DNA of 53,881 nucleotides from Oscillospiraceae bacterium (GTDB taxonomy: Bacteria; Bacillota; Clostridia; Oscillospirales; Acutalibacteraceae), in assembly GCA_031275995.1 (NCBI GenBank), contig JAISNY010000025.1, positions 1-53,881 on the forward strand, given 5' to 3'. The position numbers and the translations under genes are program-made. The stretch's first letter is position 1. The number at the start of each line of letters is the position of its first letter. The notes under the pieces are model-generated. The model was not told the origin of the DNA, searched no databases, and saw only the letters and a list, made by a program, of their open reading frames with translations. Below are positions 19,651 through 29,052 of the stretch, piece after piece.

Positions 19651-20844
19651 TTGATTTTCACACTTAATTTTGGAAGCTCGTCTTTCAAATATAAAATATT
19701 TGACGGAACTAGCGCTGTACTTGAGGGGAGCTGCGAAAAAATTGGAAATAGTTCGGGTCGCGCAATTTTCAGATCCTCAAAAAAAATAGTTGAACGTGAA
19801 ATTGCGTTCAAAACACATGAGGACGCTTTTTTCAACGTTAAGAAATTTATTTTTGAAGAATCAACTTACCACAATTTAAATTTAAAAGAAAATATAAAAG
19901 CCATAGGTCATCGTGTAGTTCATGGAGGAAATTTTTTCAGAGCTCCCACTTTAATAGATAGTAAAGTCATAGAAAAAATACAAAAATTAGTTCCACTTGC
20001 CCCCATTCACAACGAGGCGAATCTCAACGGTATCAGAGATTGTTTTGAAACTTTTGGTGAAAGTTTGCCTCAGGTTGCTGTATTCGATACTTCATTTTTT
20101 GTGGATCTTCCTTTAAGAGCATGCACATACGCTATTCCAGAGCAATTATCTAAAAAATATGGAATTAGAAAATATGGATTTCACGGAATTTCGCACGAAT
20201 TTGCTAATGAAAGATATTGCGAGATCAAAGGAAGGAATGATTTAAACATTATAACTTGCCATTTAGGTAGTGGTTCTTCGATTGCAGCAATTTCTAGAGG
20301 CAAACCTATTGACACAAGCATGGGATTCACTCCACTTGGAGGGCTTGTCATGGGTACTAGAAGCGGATCTCTCGACCCTTCAGTAGTAACTTTTATCATC
20401 GAAAATGAAAACTTAAATGCAAATCAAATTAATGAAATTTTAAACAAAAAATCAGGAATTCTTGGCATCTCGGGGGTCTCTTCTGATATTAGAAACATAT
20501 TAGAAAAAAGTAAAAACAACCAAAATTGCAGACTCGCTATTGATTTGTTTTGCTATTCAATAACAAAATATATAGGGTCTTACATCGCAGCGCTCGGAAG
20601 ATGTGACGCATTAATTTTTACTGCCGGGATTGGCGAAAATCACCCGGAAATCAGACAAAAAATATGCAATAATTTAAAAAGTTTTGGGATTGTTCTTAAC
20701 AAAAAGCTTAATCTTTCAACCAAGGGCGGCAAAGAGGGGTTCATTTCAGAACCAGGTTTTGGGTCCGACATTTTTGTAGTACGAGCTGATGAAGAGCTTT
20801 CGATTGCCATGAAAACCGAAAAACTTTTAGCAAGCACAAAATGA
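19651..20844 (+). CDS. ackA: Acetate kinase
   Basis: Interconverts acetyl phosphate plus ADP and acetate plus ATP. The 397 residues begin MIFTLNFGSSSFKYKI, the ASKHA-fold phosphate-binding start, and continue with GHRVVHGG, KYGFHGISH, CHLGSGSS, MGTRSGSLDP and TAGIGENHPEIR. All match AckA, and the length is typical. The TTG at 19651 was chosen because CGGAG lies 9 bases upstream and the open frame to 19621 would start before the likely transcription start. No phosphotransacetylase gene is adjacent. Confidence 0.95.
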   Translation: MIFTLNFGSSSFKYKIFDGTSAVLEGSCEKIGNSSGRAIFRSSKKIVEREIAFKTHEDAFFNVKKFIFEESTYHNLNLKENIKAIGHRVVHGGNFFRAPTLIDSKVIEKIQKLVPLAPIHNEANLNGIRDCFETFGESLPQVAVFDTSFFVDLPLRACTYAIPEQLSKKYGIRKYGFHGISHEFANERYCEIKGRNDLNIITCHLGSGSSIAAISRGKPIDTSMGFTPLGGLVMGTRSGSLDPSVVTFIIENENLNANQINEILNKKSGILGISGVSSDIRNILEKSKNNQNCRLAIDLFCYSITKYIGSYIAALGRCDALIFTAGIGENHPEIRQKICNNLKSFGIVLNKKLNLSTKGGKEGFISEPGFGSDIFVVRADEELSIAMKTEKLLASTK

Positions 20845-20915
20845 ATAGCAACATACTCATAGCATCATCATAGAATATAACGTTTACTGTATTAATTGCG
20901 ATTTCTTTATATAAA

Positions 20916-21755
20916 TTATACAAAAATGGTCTTCAATGGCATTTTAACGTTCCATAAATGGTTGTTAACGATTTCGATTCCGTCGTATAAAACTCGATTT
21001 AGGTAAAGTCCATGAGCGGGAACCGTAGGACCTGCAAATTGTCTGTTTTTTGCTTTTAAAATTTCCTTTATTTCTTGTTCTTTAATTTTGCCTTGCGCTA
21101 CTCTCAAAAGTGTTCCAATCATGATTCTGATCATATTGTGTAAAAAACCGTTTGCTTTAACTCTGAATATTACTAAATCTTCTGATTTTCCTATTTCAAA
21201 ATAATGAATTTTTCTTACAAAATTTTTACGTTCTTCCGATAAATTTCGTTGATCTTTAGTACAAAAAGATAAAAAATTATGCTCCCCCTCAAAATCAAAG
21301 GCGGCGCGGCGTAAAGTATCCAAGTCAAGTTTATATGGATAATGCAAAGCGAGCGAATTCAAAAAAGGATTGCGAATTCTTGAATTACTTATTTTATAAA
21401 TATATTCCTTCGCAGTACAGGAATACCTTGCATGAAAATTTAGATCGACTTCACAAGAATTCAATGCAGAAATGTCACTAGGCAGGAACCGGTTTAAAGC
21501 AAGTGCCATGTTATCTGCGGGGAAAAAAGAATCAACTTTAACGTTCAAGCAATACATATTAGCATGAACCCCGGCATCAGTTCTCGAACATCCTTTCAAT
21601 TCCGAAACTTGACATTTCGTTACTTTTTTCAAAGAATTTTGAAAAACTTCTTGGATCGTTAAAGCATTTTTTTGAATCTGCCAGCCATGATATCTTGAAC
21701 CGTTGAAGCAAATTACTACCAGAATGTTTTTTTCAGTCAACAAAAGATTCCCCAT
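20916..21755 (-). CDS. truA: tRNA pseudouridine(38-40) synthase TruA
   Basis: Isomerises uridines 38-40 in the anticodon arm. The 279 residues carry the catalytic Asp60 in GCSRTDAGVHA, preceded by YHGWQIQKNALTIQEV, and the second-half signature FLHNMIRIMIGTLL. Complete and normal length. It follows ecfT on the same strand after 33 bases, the common ecfT-truA order of Firmicutes. The usual upstream ecfA genes and downstream rplM-rpsI are not here. Confidence 0.95.
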   Translation of the reverse strand: MGNLLLTEKNILVVICFNGSRYHGWQIQKNALTIQEVFQNSLKKVTKCQVSELKGCSRTDAGVHANMYCLNVKVDSFFPADNMALALNRFLPSDISALNSCEVDLNFHARYSCTAKEYIYKISNSRIRNPFLNSLALHYPYKLDLDTLRRAAFDFEGEHNFLSFCTKDQRNLSEERKNFVRKIHYFEIGKSEDLVIFRVKANGFLHNMIRIMIGTLLRVAQGKIKEQEIKEILKAKNRQFAGPTVPAHGLYLNRVLYDGIEIVNNHLWNVKMPLKTIFV

Positions 21756-21788
21756 TTAAATAGAAAAAGTTTGGAATTGCGTCAAAAA

Positions 21789-22589
21789 TTAAAACACTTT
21801 TCTCATCCGGCATAAAATTATTCCTGAAAATAATAGAAAAACGACAAATAAGGCCAAAAAATCAGTATTTTTTAACTTCAACTTCTTCATATGAGTCCTA
21901 TTTTCAGTGTAACCATAGCAACGGCATTCCATCGCCAAAGCTAGCTCCGCAGCACGCTTGAAACATAAAATAAGTATCAGATTTAAAATCGGAAAAAGCA
22001 ACCGTATTCTTTTGAAGATGCCTCCTGAGTTTAGTTTTGCTCCGCGAGATTTTTGGGCTATCATAATCCTTTCAGTTTCTTCGAATACTACAGGAGTAAA
22101 ACGCATAACTAGAGTTATTACAAGAGCTATTTCGTTTATGTTTATCTTAAAAATTTTAAGAAAGTAAAGAAAAAACTTAACTACGTAGGCAACATCGCTT
22201 GGCAATGTAGAAATGAGAAATACCAGGTTAATAAGAGTCAGAATAACGTTGTTCATCAACATAGTTGCAGAACCAATTAAAGCACCTTCGGTTATCTTAA
22301 AAATCCCAAATTCCCAAAGAATTCTACCTTTAGAGTAAAATATGTTCATAACCGAAGAAAAACATAAAATGAATAGAACGTATCGCATTCTTTGGAGGAA
22401 CAATTTCAATGACAAACGTGAAAGCCAAGTTATAAAAATGACAAAAACGAAAATAAGAACCATTGAAATAATTCCGCGAGCCATAAAAACCATTGCGGTC
22501 ATCAAAAAAGATATTATCGCCTTAACGCGAGGGTCAAGTTTATGTATAAACGTTTCATCCGGGACATACCGCCCAAACATTTCCGCCAA
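21789..22589 (-). CDS. ecfT: ECF transporter transmembrane component EcfT
   Basis: Membrane scaffold that couples the EcfA ATPases to vitamin-binding S components. The 266 residues have FIHKLDPRVKAI at the N-terminus, several membrane helices, and the two ATPase-coupling motifs AQKSRGA and MECRCYG (Ala-Arg-Gly type, the second with a Cys variant). The TTG at 22589 follows GAGAGG. No EcfA gene lies beside it, which is unusual; an S component is encoded at 2.6 kb. Confidence 0.9.
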   Translation of the reverse strand: MAEMFGRYVPDETFIHKLDPRVKAIISFLMTAMVFMARGIISMVLIFVFVIFITWLSRLSLKLFLQRMRYVLFILCFSSVMNIFYSKGRILWEFGIFKITEGALIGSATMLMNNVILTLINLVFLISTLPSDVAYVVKFFLYFLKIFKININEIALVITLVMRFTPVVFEETERIMIAQKSRGAKLNSGGIFKRIRLLFPILNLILILCFKRAAELALAMECRCYGYTENRTHMKKLKLKNTDFLALFVVFLLFSGIILCRMRKVF

Positions 22590-22633
22590 TTTAAGCCTCT
22601 CAAAATTTTAAAAAATGAAAAATTTTAACACCA

Positions 22634-23530
22634 TCAAGCCTTTGACAAGATGCTCGTTTTCTTGCTCGCTGGTGCAGGTTTCTCCTCTAGAGATTTCACT
22701 GAGCTGCTTGCAGGTGGAGCTTCATTCGTAATTTGAGCGGATCTTTCAACTGACGGATCTCCGGCTGGATGGTTAGATTTCTCCTCTGGAGATTTCACTG
22801 AGCTGCTCGCAGGTGGAGGTGGAGCTTCTGATGGATCTCCGGCTGGATGATTAGATTTCTCCTCTGGAGATTTTACTGGGTTGCCCGTTGGTGGAGGTGG
22901 AGCTTCTGACGGATCTCCGGCTGGATGGTTTGGCCTCCCGATTATAGCATTCAATCCGTTCACACTCGACACAAACTGATTAAAATAAAATCCAAATTGA
23001 TCATATTTTGACAAATTTTCTACCAAACGATCGAATGCACTAACAATTTCTTTAATTTTCGTAAGATAAAGTGCGGAATAAACTCCCCCGAACGCACCTT
23101 CGGTTTTAGAGGCTGCCGCTGCAAGCAACTTAGCAATGGCACTGAGAGTCTCACACGCCGCATTGGTTAAATTTTCAAGAGAGTGCTTTCCACTTTCCAA
23201 TAAACCACTTAAATTCTTAGTCTCAAAAAAGCCCGGACAAATTTCATTTAACGAACTCGCTATTGCCAAAAATAAAATTTCCGGCTTTTCCACCAGTCTG
23301 TTTGCATTAATAAAAAATTCTTTAACTTGATCTAAAGTTTCATTCGCTTTAATATCAAGATCTGAAAGCCTCTTGTCATATTTGTCAACCATTGGCTCTA
23401 GCTTATTATTAATCACGCCACGAGACTCACCAATTAAGAAACTTAAATTGTTAATCTCCATCTGAAAGTTCACAAGAACACCTATTACCAGTGTTCCTGT
23501 CCCCGCAATTACATACTTACCAATGTCCAT
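22634..23530 (-). CDS. Membrane-anchored protein with Pro-rich tandem repeats, unknown
   Basis: Not recognised. The 298 residues start with a hydrophobic segment (YVIAGTGTLVIGVLVNF) that could anchor the protein or be an uncleaved signal. A mostly helical central region of about 170 residues follows. The C-terminal third is built from 26-residue repeats of the type SNHPAGDPSEAPPPP plus SSSVKSPEEK, in about two exact and one degenerate copy. Start is the ATG at 23530 with GAGAGG 9 bases upstream. The tail is Pro/Glu/Ser-rich and probably disordered. Such tails often vary in length between strains. It lies 44 bases upstream of ecfT on the same strand. Confidence 0.7.
   Translation of the reverse strand: MDIGKYVIAGTGTLVIGVLVNFQMEINNLSFLIGESRGVINNKLEPMVDKYDKRLSDLDIKANETLDQVKEFFINANRLVEKPEILFLAIASSLNEICPGFFETKNLSGLLESGKHSLENLTNAACETLSAIAKLLAAAASKTEGAFGGVYSALYLTKIKEIVSAFDRLVENLSKYDQFGFYFNQFVSSVNGLNAIIGRPNHPAGDPSEAPPPPTGNPVKSPEEKSNHPAGDPSEAPPPPASSSVKSPEEKSNHPAGDPSVERSAQITNEAPPASSSVKSLEEKPAPASKKTSILSKA
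22680..22930. repeat. 78-bp in-frame tandem repeats
   Basis: Units start at 22752, 22830 and 22908 with an exact 78-bp period (26 codons). A further degenerate unit toward 22680 has an extra 30 bp. Each begins ga(t/c)ggatctccggctgg. Confidence 0.85.
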
Positions 23531-23676
23531 ATTAACACGCCTCTCAAGTTTTTTATAGAAAATTACTGACTATCAACTCAACCATCGTAAATTATATCAT
23601 ATTTTGAATATTTTTGGAATATATGTTTATCTTCTTTTTTTATTAAAAATTACAATTTGCATTTTTTGGATAAAAA

Positions 23677-23705
23677 TTGACCAGCTTAAAAAATTTTCGT
23701 AGAAT
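23677..23705 (+). promoter_or_regulatory. Putative promoter for the V-ATPase E-A-I operon
   Basis: TTGACC (23677-23682) and TAGAAT (23700-23705) are 17 bases apart. The predicted start near 23712 lies before the SD and GTG of subunit E. Confidence 0.6.
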
Positions 23706-23730
23706 GCCGTTCTTAAAAGAAGGTGATATT

Positions 23731-24345
23731 GTGCCTGAAAACACCAAAGAGGAAGATCCTAAGAGCAATTTTCTTTCCTCAATTGAAAAATTTGCTGAAA
23801 TTCGAAGGGCAAAAATTCTAGAAGAAATAAGAGAAGTTGAGAATATACAAATAAAAAAAGCTGAATCCGAAACTATAAACAGCGCACGCACTCTTATGCA
23901 ACTTGAACTTTCAGAAATGAAAAACCGGATCACCACCGAGCTTTCTGAAAAAAGTTTTGAATTAAGGCTTTGGTCGGCAAGGAAGAAAAAGGAATTAACT
24001 AGAAAGTTCTTTAACATATGTGAGCAAAAATTAAAAGAATTTTCATCTGAACCTGAATATTGTGAAAAATTGAAAAAATATTCGGAAAATATATATAAAC
24101 TACTCGGTAAGGGAGCCAAAGTTTTTATCAGGCCTCAAGATTCCAAGTACAGTAAAGTTGTTTCTGAAAATTTTGAAAATTGCTGTGAGATTTTGCATGA
24201 TAAGACTATTCGTCTAGGTGGAATCCGAGGTGAAAATAAAAATGTGATAGTCGACGAAACTTATGACACTAAGCTTTCACAACAACGTTTTGAATTCGCT
24301 AAAAATTATGGCCCTAAGCTTATTGAGGATGAATCTTATGAATAA
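23731..24345 (+). CDS. atpE: V-type ATP synthase subunit E
   Basis: Peripheral-stalk subunit of the V-ATPase. The 204 residues have a long charged helical N-terminal half (FAEIRRAKILEEIREVENIQIKKAESE) and a C-terminal globular part ending IRLGGIRGENKNVIVDETYDTKLSQQR, where GG(I/V) and VDxTxDxxL are typical of subunit E. The GTG at 23731 follows AAGGTG by 6 bases. Earlier TTG and ATG codons lie inside or before the promoter and are rejected. The stop overlaps the start of subunit A by 8 bases. Confidence 0.85.
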   Translation: MPENTKEEDPKSNFLSSIEKFAEIRRAKILEEIREVENIQIKKAESETINSARTLMQLELSEMKNRITTELSEKSFELRLWSARKKKELTRKFFNICEQKLKEFSSEPEYCEKLKKYSENIYKLLGKGAKVFIRPQDSKYSKVVSENFENCCEILHDKTIRLGGIRGENKNVIVDETYDTKLSQQRFEFAKNYGPKLIEDESYE

Positions 24346-26095
24346 AAAAAATGTGATTTTCGGAATAAACGGCCCTATTGTAACACTCAAGAACGTCTCT
24401 GAACTCGCCGTTTCTGAAATGGTTTATGTGGGTAAAGAGAATCTTGTGGGAGAAGTAATAAGTGTAAGCAAGAATCTCACACTCGTTCAAGTTTACGAAG
24501 GAACTTTCGGCCTTGCTCCCGGTGATGAAGTCGTGGGCACCGGGCACGCCATGAGCGTTGACCTTGCTCCAGGAATTGTAGGAAATATTTTTGATGGAAT
24601 ACAACGTCCGCTAAAAAAGTTAAGGGAACTTTCCGGTTCTTTTCTACCGCATGGATGCCTTATTAGTTCTCTCGATGAAGAAAAGCTCTGGCATGTAAAA
24701 ATTATCGTACAGTGTGAACAAAAAGTGTCAGAAGGCTTCGTTTTCGCAAAATGTATGGAAACTTCCATTATTGAGCACCGTTTTTTAGTGCCGAAAGGAG
24801 TTAGCGGCAGAGTTATTTGGGCCGAAAAAGAAGGAAAGTTTAATATCGGTAAAAAAGTAGTAAGTATAAAGAATGAAGAAGGTAAAATTATCGAACTCGG
24901 TCTTAAACAGCGCTGGCCTATTCGAATACCCCGCCCTGTTGAAAAAAAATTAAAAACAAATATTCCTCTTGTAACAGGACAAAGAATTATAGATACGCTT
25001 TTCCCCATACCTAAAGGCGGCGCAGCTGTAGTTCCGGGCGGCTTTGGGACCGGAAAGACAATGATTCAGCATCAGCTTGCAAAATGGTGCGATGCAGACG
25101 TAATCGTATACGTGGGTTGTGGAGAACGTGGTAATGAAATGACCCAAGTTTTAGAAGAATTTTCCACTCTGGTCGACCCCAAAAGCAACAAGCCAATGAC
25201 GGAGCGTACGATCTTTATAGCTAATACTTCAAATATGCCCGTAGCCTCACGCGAAGCCTCGATTTATACGGGTGTTACCATTGCCGAATATTATCGAGAC
25301 ATGGGTTACAACGTTGCTATGATGGCAGATTCTACATCACGATGGGCAGAAGCTTTGCGTGAAATTTCAGCAAGGCTTGAGGAAATGCCCGCCGAAGAAG
25401 GCTTCCCTGCATACCTGCCTTCCCGGCTCTCTGAATTTTATGAACGTGCAGGAAGAGTACGTACACTTGGGAAAATGGAGGGATCTGTAACTCTTATTGG
25501 CGCGGTTTCACCTAAGAGTTCAGACTTTTCCGAACCAGTCACACAAAACAGTAAACGATTTGTAGGGTGCTTTTGGGCGCTTGATCGAAATTTGGCATAC
25601 TCCCGGCATTACCCTGCAGTTAATTGGATTTCAAGTTACAGCGAATATTTTGCAGATTTAGATCCCTGGTTTGCCGAAAATTTAGGTAAAGAATTTATTG
25701 AATATCGTAAGAAAATTTCAATGATATTACGTGAAGAAGAACGTTTGATGGAAATTGTAAATCTCGTAGGTCAGGACGTGCTTCCGGATAACCAAAGACT
25801 TTTGATAGAGACTGCGAAATTGGTCAGAGTGGCATTTCTCCAACAAAGCGCGTTCAATAAGTTTGATACTTATGTAACTCTTAGAAAACAAAAACTCATG
25901 ATGAAATTAATTTTGCATCTTAATGAAAAAGTGAAAAATTTAATTTACGTTTCGATCCCGTTTCAAAGGATACTCGAAATTGGAATTTTTGAAAAACTTG
26001 CAAGAATTAAGTTCGAAATTCCTGACGACAAAAAAGAAACGTTCGATTCTTATGAATCTCAAATAGATAAACAACTTGAACTTGCAGTAAAATAA
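24338..26095 (+). CDS. atpA: V-type ATP synthase subunit A (catalytic)
   Basis: Catalytic subunit of the A3B3 ring. The 585 residues have the A-type N-terminus (GINGPIVTLKNVSELAVSEMV), the A-specific non-homologous insert, the P-loop GGFGTGKT with Lys240, CGERGNEMT, MADSTSRWAEALREIS and EEGFPAYLPSRL. The ATG at 24338 lies inside the end of subunit E, 9 bases after GAGG; the longer frame from 24263 has no SD. Subunit B, normally next in the operon, is at 6.0-7.4 kb on the other strand. Confidence 0.96.
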   Translation: MNKKNVIFGINGPIVTLKNVSELAVSEMVYVGKENLVGEVISVSKNLTLVQVYEGTFGLAPGDEVVGTGHAMSVDLAPGIVGNIFDGIQRPLKKLRELSGSFLPHGCLISSLDEEKLWHVKIIVQCEQKVSEGFVFAKCMETSIIEHRFLVPKGVSGRVIWAEKEGKFNIGKKVVSIKNEEGKIIELGLKQRWPIRIPRPVEKKLKTNIPLVTGQRIIDTLFPIPKGGAAVVPGGFGTGKTMIQHQLAKWCDADVIVYVGCGERGNEMTQVLEEFSTLVDPKSNKPMTERTIFIANTSNMPVASREASIYTGVTIAEYYRDMGYNVAMMADSTSRWAEALREISARLEEMPAEEGFPAYLPSRLSEFYERAGRVRTLGKMEGSVTLIGAVSPKSSDFSEPVTQNSKRFVGCFWALDRNLAYSRHYPAVNWISSYSEYFADLDPWFAENLGKEFIEYRKKISMILREEERLMEIVNLVGQDVLPDNQRLLIETAKLVRVAFLQQSAFNKFDTYVTLRKQKLMMKLILHLNEKVKNLIYVSIPFQRILEIGIFEKLARIKFEIPDDKKETFDSYESQIDKQLELAVK

Positions 26096-26116
26096 GCAAA
26101 AAATGGGGGTGTTTTT

Positions 26117-28033
26117 TTGTCGGTTGCTCGAATGAATCTGGTAGGGATAATCGGCCCCATGAATAAACTTGAAGAGCTTTCCAAATCTATTGGCATGAGT
26201 GGAGTCTTCCATCCGGTGGACGTTCGTAAAATTTATAAAAATACTGAAAATTTTGTTAGAGTTAGCACTAGCGACCCTTACCGAGAAGTTTTTAACATCT
26301 TTGACAATTGTGCAAAAAAAGTTAAAAAAACATTTTATAGTGTTGAGACAACAGGCTTTGTCCCCGATATTTATCAATTAAAAATATATGTTCGAAATTT
26401 CGAAGATAAAATAAATAAATTTTATGAAAAAATCGAAAAGCTGACCTTAGAATTAAAAAATTGTAAAGAAAAATTAGCTGATTTATCTCATTTCACCTCC
26501 CTTGAAACTAGCTTTAATCAAGTTTTTTCATGCAAGTATGTGGGCGCGATCTTCGGAAAAATTCCTCGCGAAACTTATGAAGCTTCTTCGGAACTTTTTG
26601 GAGATGGCTTGTTAATAAAAACCTTTTCTTGTGACAACACTTATTTCTATGTCTTAGTTTTTTTTACCAACAATACGACGGAAGTTGCACTCATTTATCT
26701 CAATAAAGTTAATTTTAAAACTATTAATATGCCTATGTACGGCGGAACCGTAAAAGAGGAAATTGATAAAACTCTTGAGCAAATCGAAAAAATAAAAAAA
26801 GAAATAGACTTGTGCAAAGAAAAAACAGATAAGTTTTGGTCAGATCAACAAAAATATTTAGCAAAAATTTTTGCGGAACTTGGGGCCATGAAAGATTATC
26901 AGAGAGCTAAAACTCTCGCGGCCAGATATAAAGACAAGTTCATTTTAGCGGGTTGGGTTCCACAAAATTGCATTCCTAGATTTACCGAAAGAATTAAAAA
27001 AATAAAAGGATTAAGATTTTCGGTTGAAACAGGCGATGAAATTATCGAGTTCGGTCCGCCTGTTAAACTTGAAAACAAAAAGTTTTTTAAACCCTTTGAG
27101 TTTTTCGTAACAACTTATGGTCTTCCTGTTTATGGCGAAACCGACCCTACCGTTTTCGTGGCACTAACCTATCTTTTTCTTTTTGGAATAATGTTCGCGG
27201 ATGTCGGGCAAGGGGTGGTTATTTCTCTAGCCGGGTTTACTTTTTGGTGGCTAAAAAAAAGTAGTCTTGCAGGAATTCTTGCAATTTGTGGAATTTCTTC
27301 GGCCTTTTTTGGTTTTGTTTTCGGTTCCGTATTCGGTTTTGAAGAATTACTTAACCCTCTTTATATGAAGCTCTTTGGGTTACCAGGAAGACCTATCGAA
27401 TTGATGGAACCTCATACCACTATGATTGCAATTTATTCCGCTATCGGGCTTGGAAGTTTACTTTTAATAGTCGCAATGGTGTTTAATGTTTATTCGTTGG
27501 TCAAAAAAAATGAAACCACAAGAGCTTTGTTCTCTCCAAACGGAGTATGCGGTTTAATTTTTTATTGTTCCATAATATTTTATGTTATTAATCGGTTTGT
27601 GTTAAAAAGTTTTTCAACAGGAACATGGTTTTTGATTTTATTCCTGCTTCTCCCAATAATACTGATGTTCATGGGAGATTTTCTAGCCAAAATTTTGGAA
27701 ACTAGAAAAGTTACGCGTACTAATTGGGGTGAATATCTAATGGATAATTTTTTTAAGATTTTTGAGGTGATTTTGGAGTATTTTGCAAACACAGTTTCTT
27801 TTGTGCGTATTGCTGTGTTTATGTTCGTTCATGTCGGAATGATGATGGTAGTTTTCACCCTTGCTAAACTTTCGGGATCGATGTATGTTCCTGTGATAGT
27901 AATCGGAAATATTTTCGTTACGTGTTTTGAGGTACTTTTAGTTGGTATTCAAGTTATGCGCCTTGAGTTTTGCGAACTGTTTGGACGTTTTTTTAAAGGC
28001 GGTGGAGAACCGTTCAATCCAGTCGGACGGTGA
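26117..28033 (+). CDS. atpI: V-type ATP synthase subunit I
   Basis: Membrane stator subunit that, with the K ring, forms the ion path. The 638 residues have a long cytosolic coiled N-terminal half (LEQIEKIKKEIDLCKEK) and a hydrophobic C-terminal half with about seven helices. PVYGETDPTVFVALTYLFLFGIMFADVGQG and NTVSFVRIAVFMFVHVGM are the family signatures. The TTG at 26117 follows a G-rich SD (GGGGGTG). Subunit K would normally come next, but it is absent here. The operon order E-A-I differs from the usual I-K-E-C-F-A-B-D. Confidence 0.92.
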   Translation: MSVARMNLVGIIGPMNKLEELSKSIGMSGVFHPVDVRKIYKNTENFVRVSTSDPYREVFNIFDNCAKKVKKTFYSVETTGFVPDIYQLKIYVRNFEDKINKFYEKIEKLTLELKNCKEKLADLSHFTSLETSFNQVFSCKYVGAIFGKIPRETYEASSELFGDGLLIKTFSCDNTYFYVLVFFTNNTTEVALIYLNKVNFKTINMPMYGGTVKEEIDKTLEQIEKIKKEIDLCKEKTDKFWSDQQKYLAKIFAELGAMKDYQRAKTLAARYKDKFILAGWVPQNCIPRFTERIKKIKGLRFSVETGDEIIEFGPPVKLENKKFFKPFEFFVTTYGLPVYGETDPTVFVALTYLFLFGIMFADVGQGVVISLAGFTFWWLKKSSLAGILAICGISSAFFGFVFGSVFGFEELLNPLYMKLFGLPGRPIELMEPHTTMIAIYSAIGLGSLLLIVAMVFNVYSLVKKNETTRALFSPNGVCGLIFYCSIIFYVINRFVLKSFSTGTWFLILFLLLPIILMFMGDFLAKILETRKVTRTNWGEYLMDNFFKIFEVILEYFANTVSFVRIAVFMFVHVGMMMVVFTLAKLSGSMYVPVIVIGNIFVTCFEVLLVGIQVMRLEFCELFGRFFKGGGEPFNPVGR

Positions 28034-28122
28034 GTTTAAATTATTTATAAAATAATCTAAAAAAATTTTAATCTGTAAATGTTTCTGATTACATATTAAT
28101 TACGTAAGGTTGGCGAGATTTT

Positions 28123-28878
28123 ATGATCGACTTTTATAATTTTCTTTCTTTCAATTCCTATCATATTTTGGCAAGCATTGCCATGTCTATAGTGATAATT
28201 GCGAATATAAGAGTTAAAAAAATGTTTAATAAATATTCTAAAATTGAATGTAAAAAAGAAATAAGCGGGCTGGAATCAGCGAAAAGCGTATTACGTTTAA
28301 ACGGTGTGAGCGGTGTGGATATTATTCATATTCATGGTAGATTTAATGATAATTTTAATCCACGCTTTAAAAGAATTTCTTTGTCAGACCCTGTATATTC
28401 TGAGCATTCTATTTCTGCAGTTTGCATAGCCGCACATGAAGCCTCGCATGCGGTTCAATATGCTCAAGTCTATAAAGTTTCAAATGTTTCTCATGGGGGA
28501 TTTATTTTATATATCATAAAAATCAGGCAATTTTTAGTTCCAACGGCTACCGTTTTTTCAAGGTTAGCAATCCCCATGGTATTTGTAGGAGTGCTGCTTC
28601 CTACTCAGTTCAATTTTCTCATAAACGTAGGCATAATATTCTTCTGCGTTGCGATTCTGTTACAGGTGATAAATCTGCCCGTTGAGTTTGACGCTAGTCG
28701 CCGCGCGCTTGCTTCACTTAAAAGCATGGATTCTCTCAATGAAGAAGAACTAAACGGAGCTAAAAAAATACTTAAAGCGGCCGCGATGACGTACATTGCC
28801 GCACTGGTCGCTGGCGTGTTAAATTTATTCAGGCTGCTGATACTTCACAAATCTAGAATTAATAAGAATAAAAGGTAG
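28123..28878 (+). CDS. YugP-type zinc membrane metallopeptidase
   Basis: The 251 residues have the zinc site HEASHAVQ at 105-112 (HExxH) flanked by membrane helices, as in the YugP/DUF2268-like membrane peptidases common in Firmicutes. LPVEFDASRRALASL near residues 187-201 is the family motif supplying further ligands. The substrate is unknown. The ATG at 28123 is the first start after a stop. It lies 90 bases after V-ATPase subunit I; a shared transcript is possible. Confidence 0.85.
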   Translation: MIDFYNFLSFNSYHILASIAMSIVIIANIRVKKMFNKYSKIECKKEISGLESAKSVLRLNGVSGVDIIHIHGRFNDNFNPRFKRISLSDPVYSEHSISAVCIAAHEASHAVQYAQVYKVSNVSHGGFILYIIKIRQFLVPTATVFSRLAIPMVFVGVLLPTQFNFLINVGIIFFCVAILLQVINLPVEFDASRRALASLKSMDSLNEEELNGAKKILKAAAMTYIAALVAGVLNLFRLLILHKSRINKNKR

Positions 28879-29052
28879 ATAATAGATTCATTTGGCGACC
28901 TCGGAAGTGGATATTACCGCACTGATCGGTACTTTGAGTTTGTTCGTGATACTACTTCAAGTAGTTAAAAGTCAACAATGTAAAGACATTATTTTCTTGG
29001 TGATTAGAAAAAATCAAAAATATGTAAATATTAAATTCAAAAGGAGACTCTC

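Noticed and set aside
23643..25196. Minus-strand frames of up to 171 codons opposite V-ATPase E and A
   Set aside because: They are antisense to clear coding sequence, with Ser/Phe-rich composition typical of reverse-frame translation.
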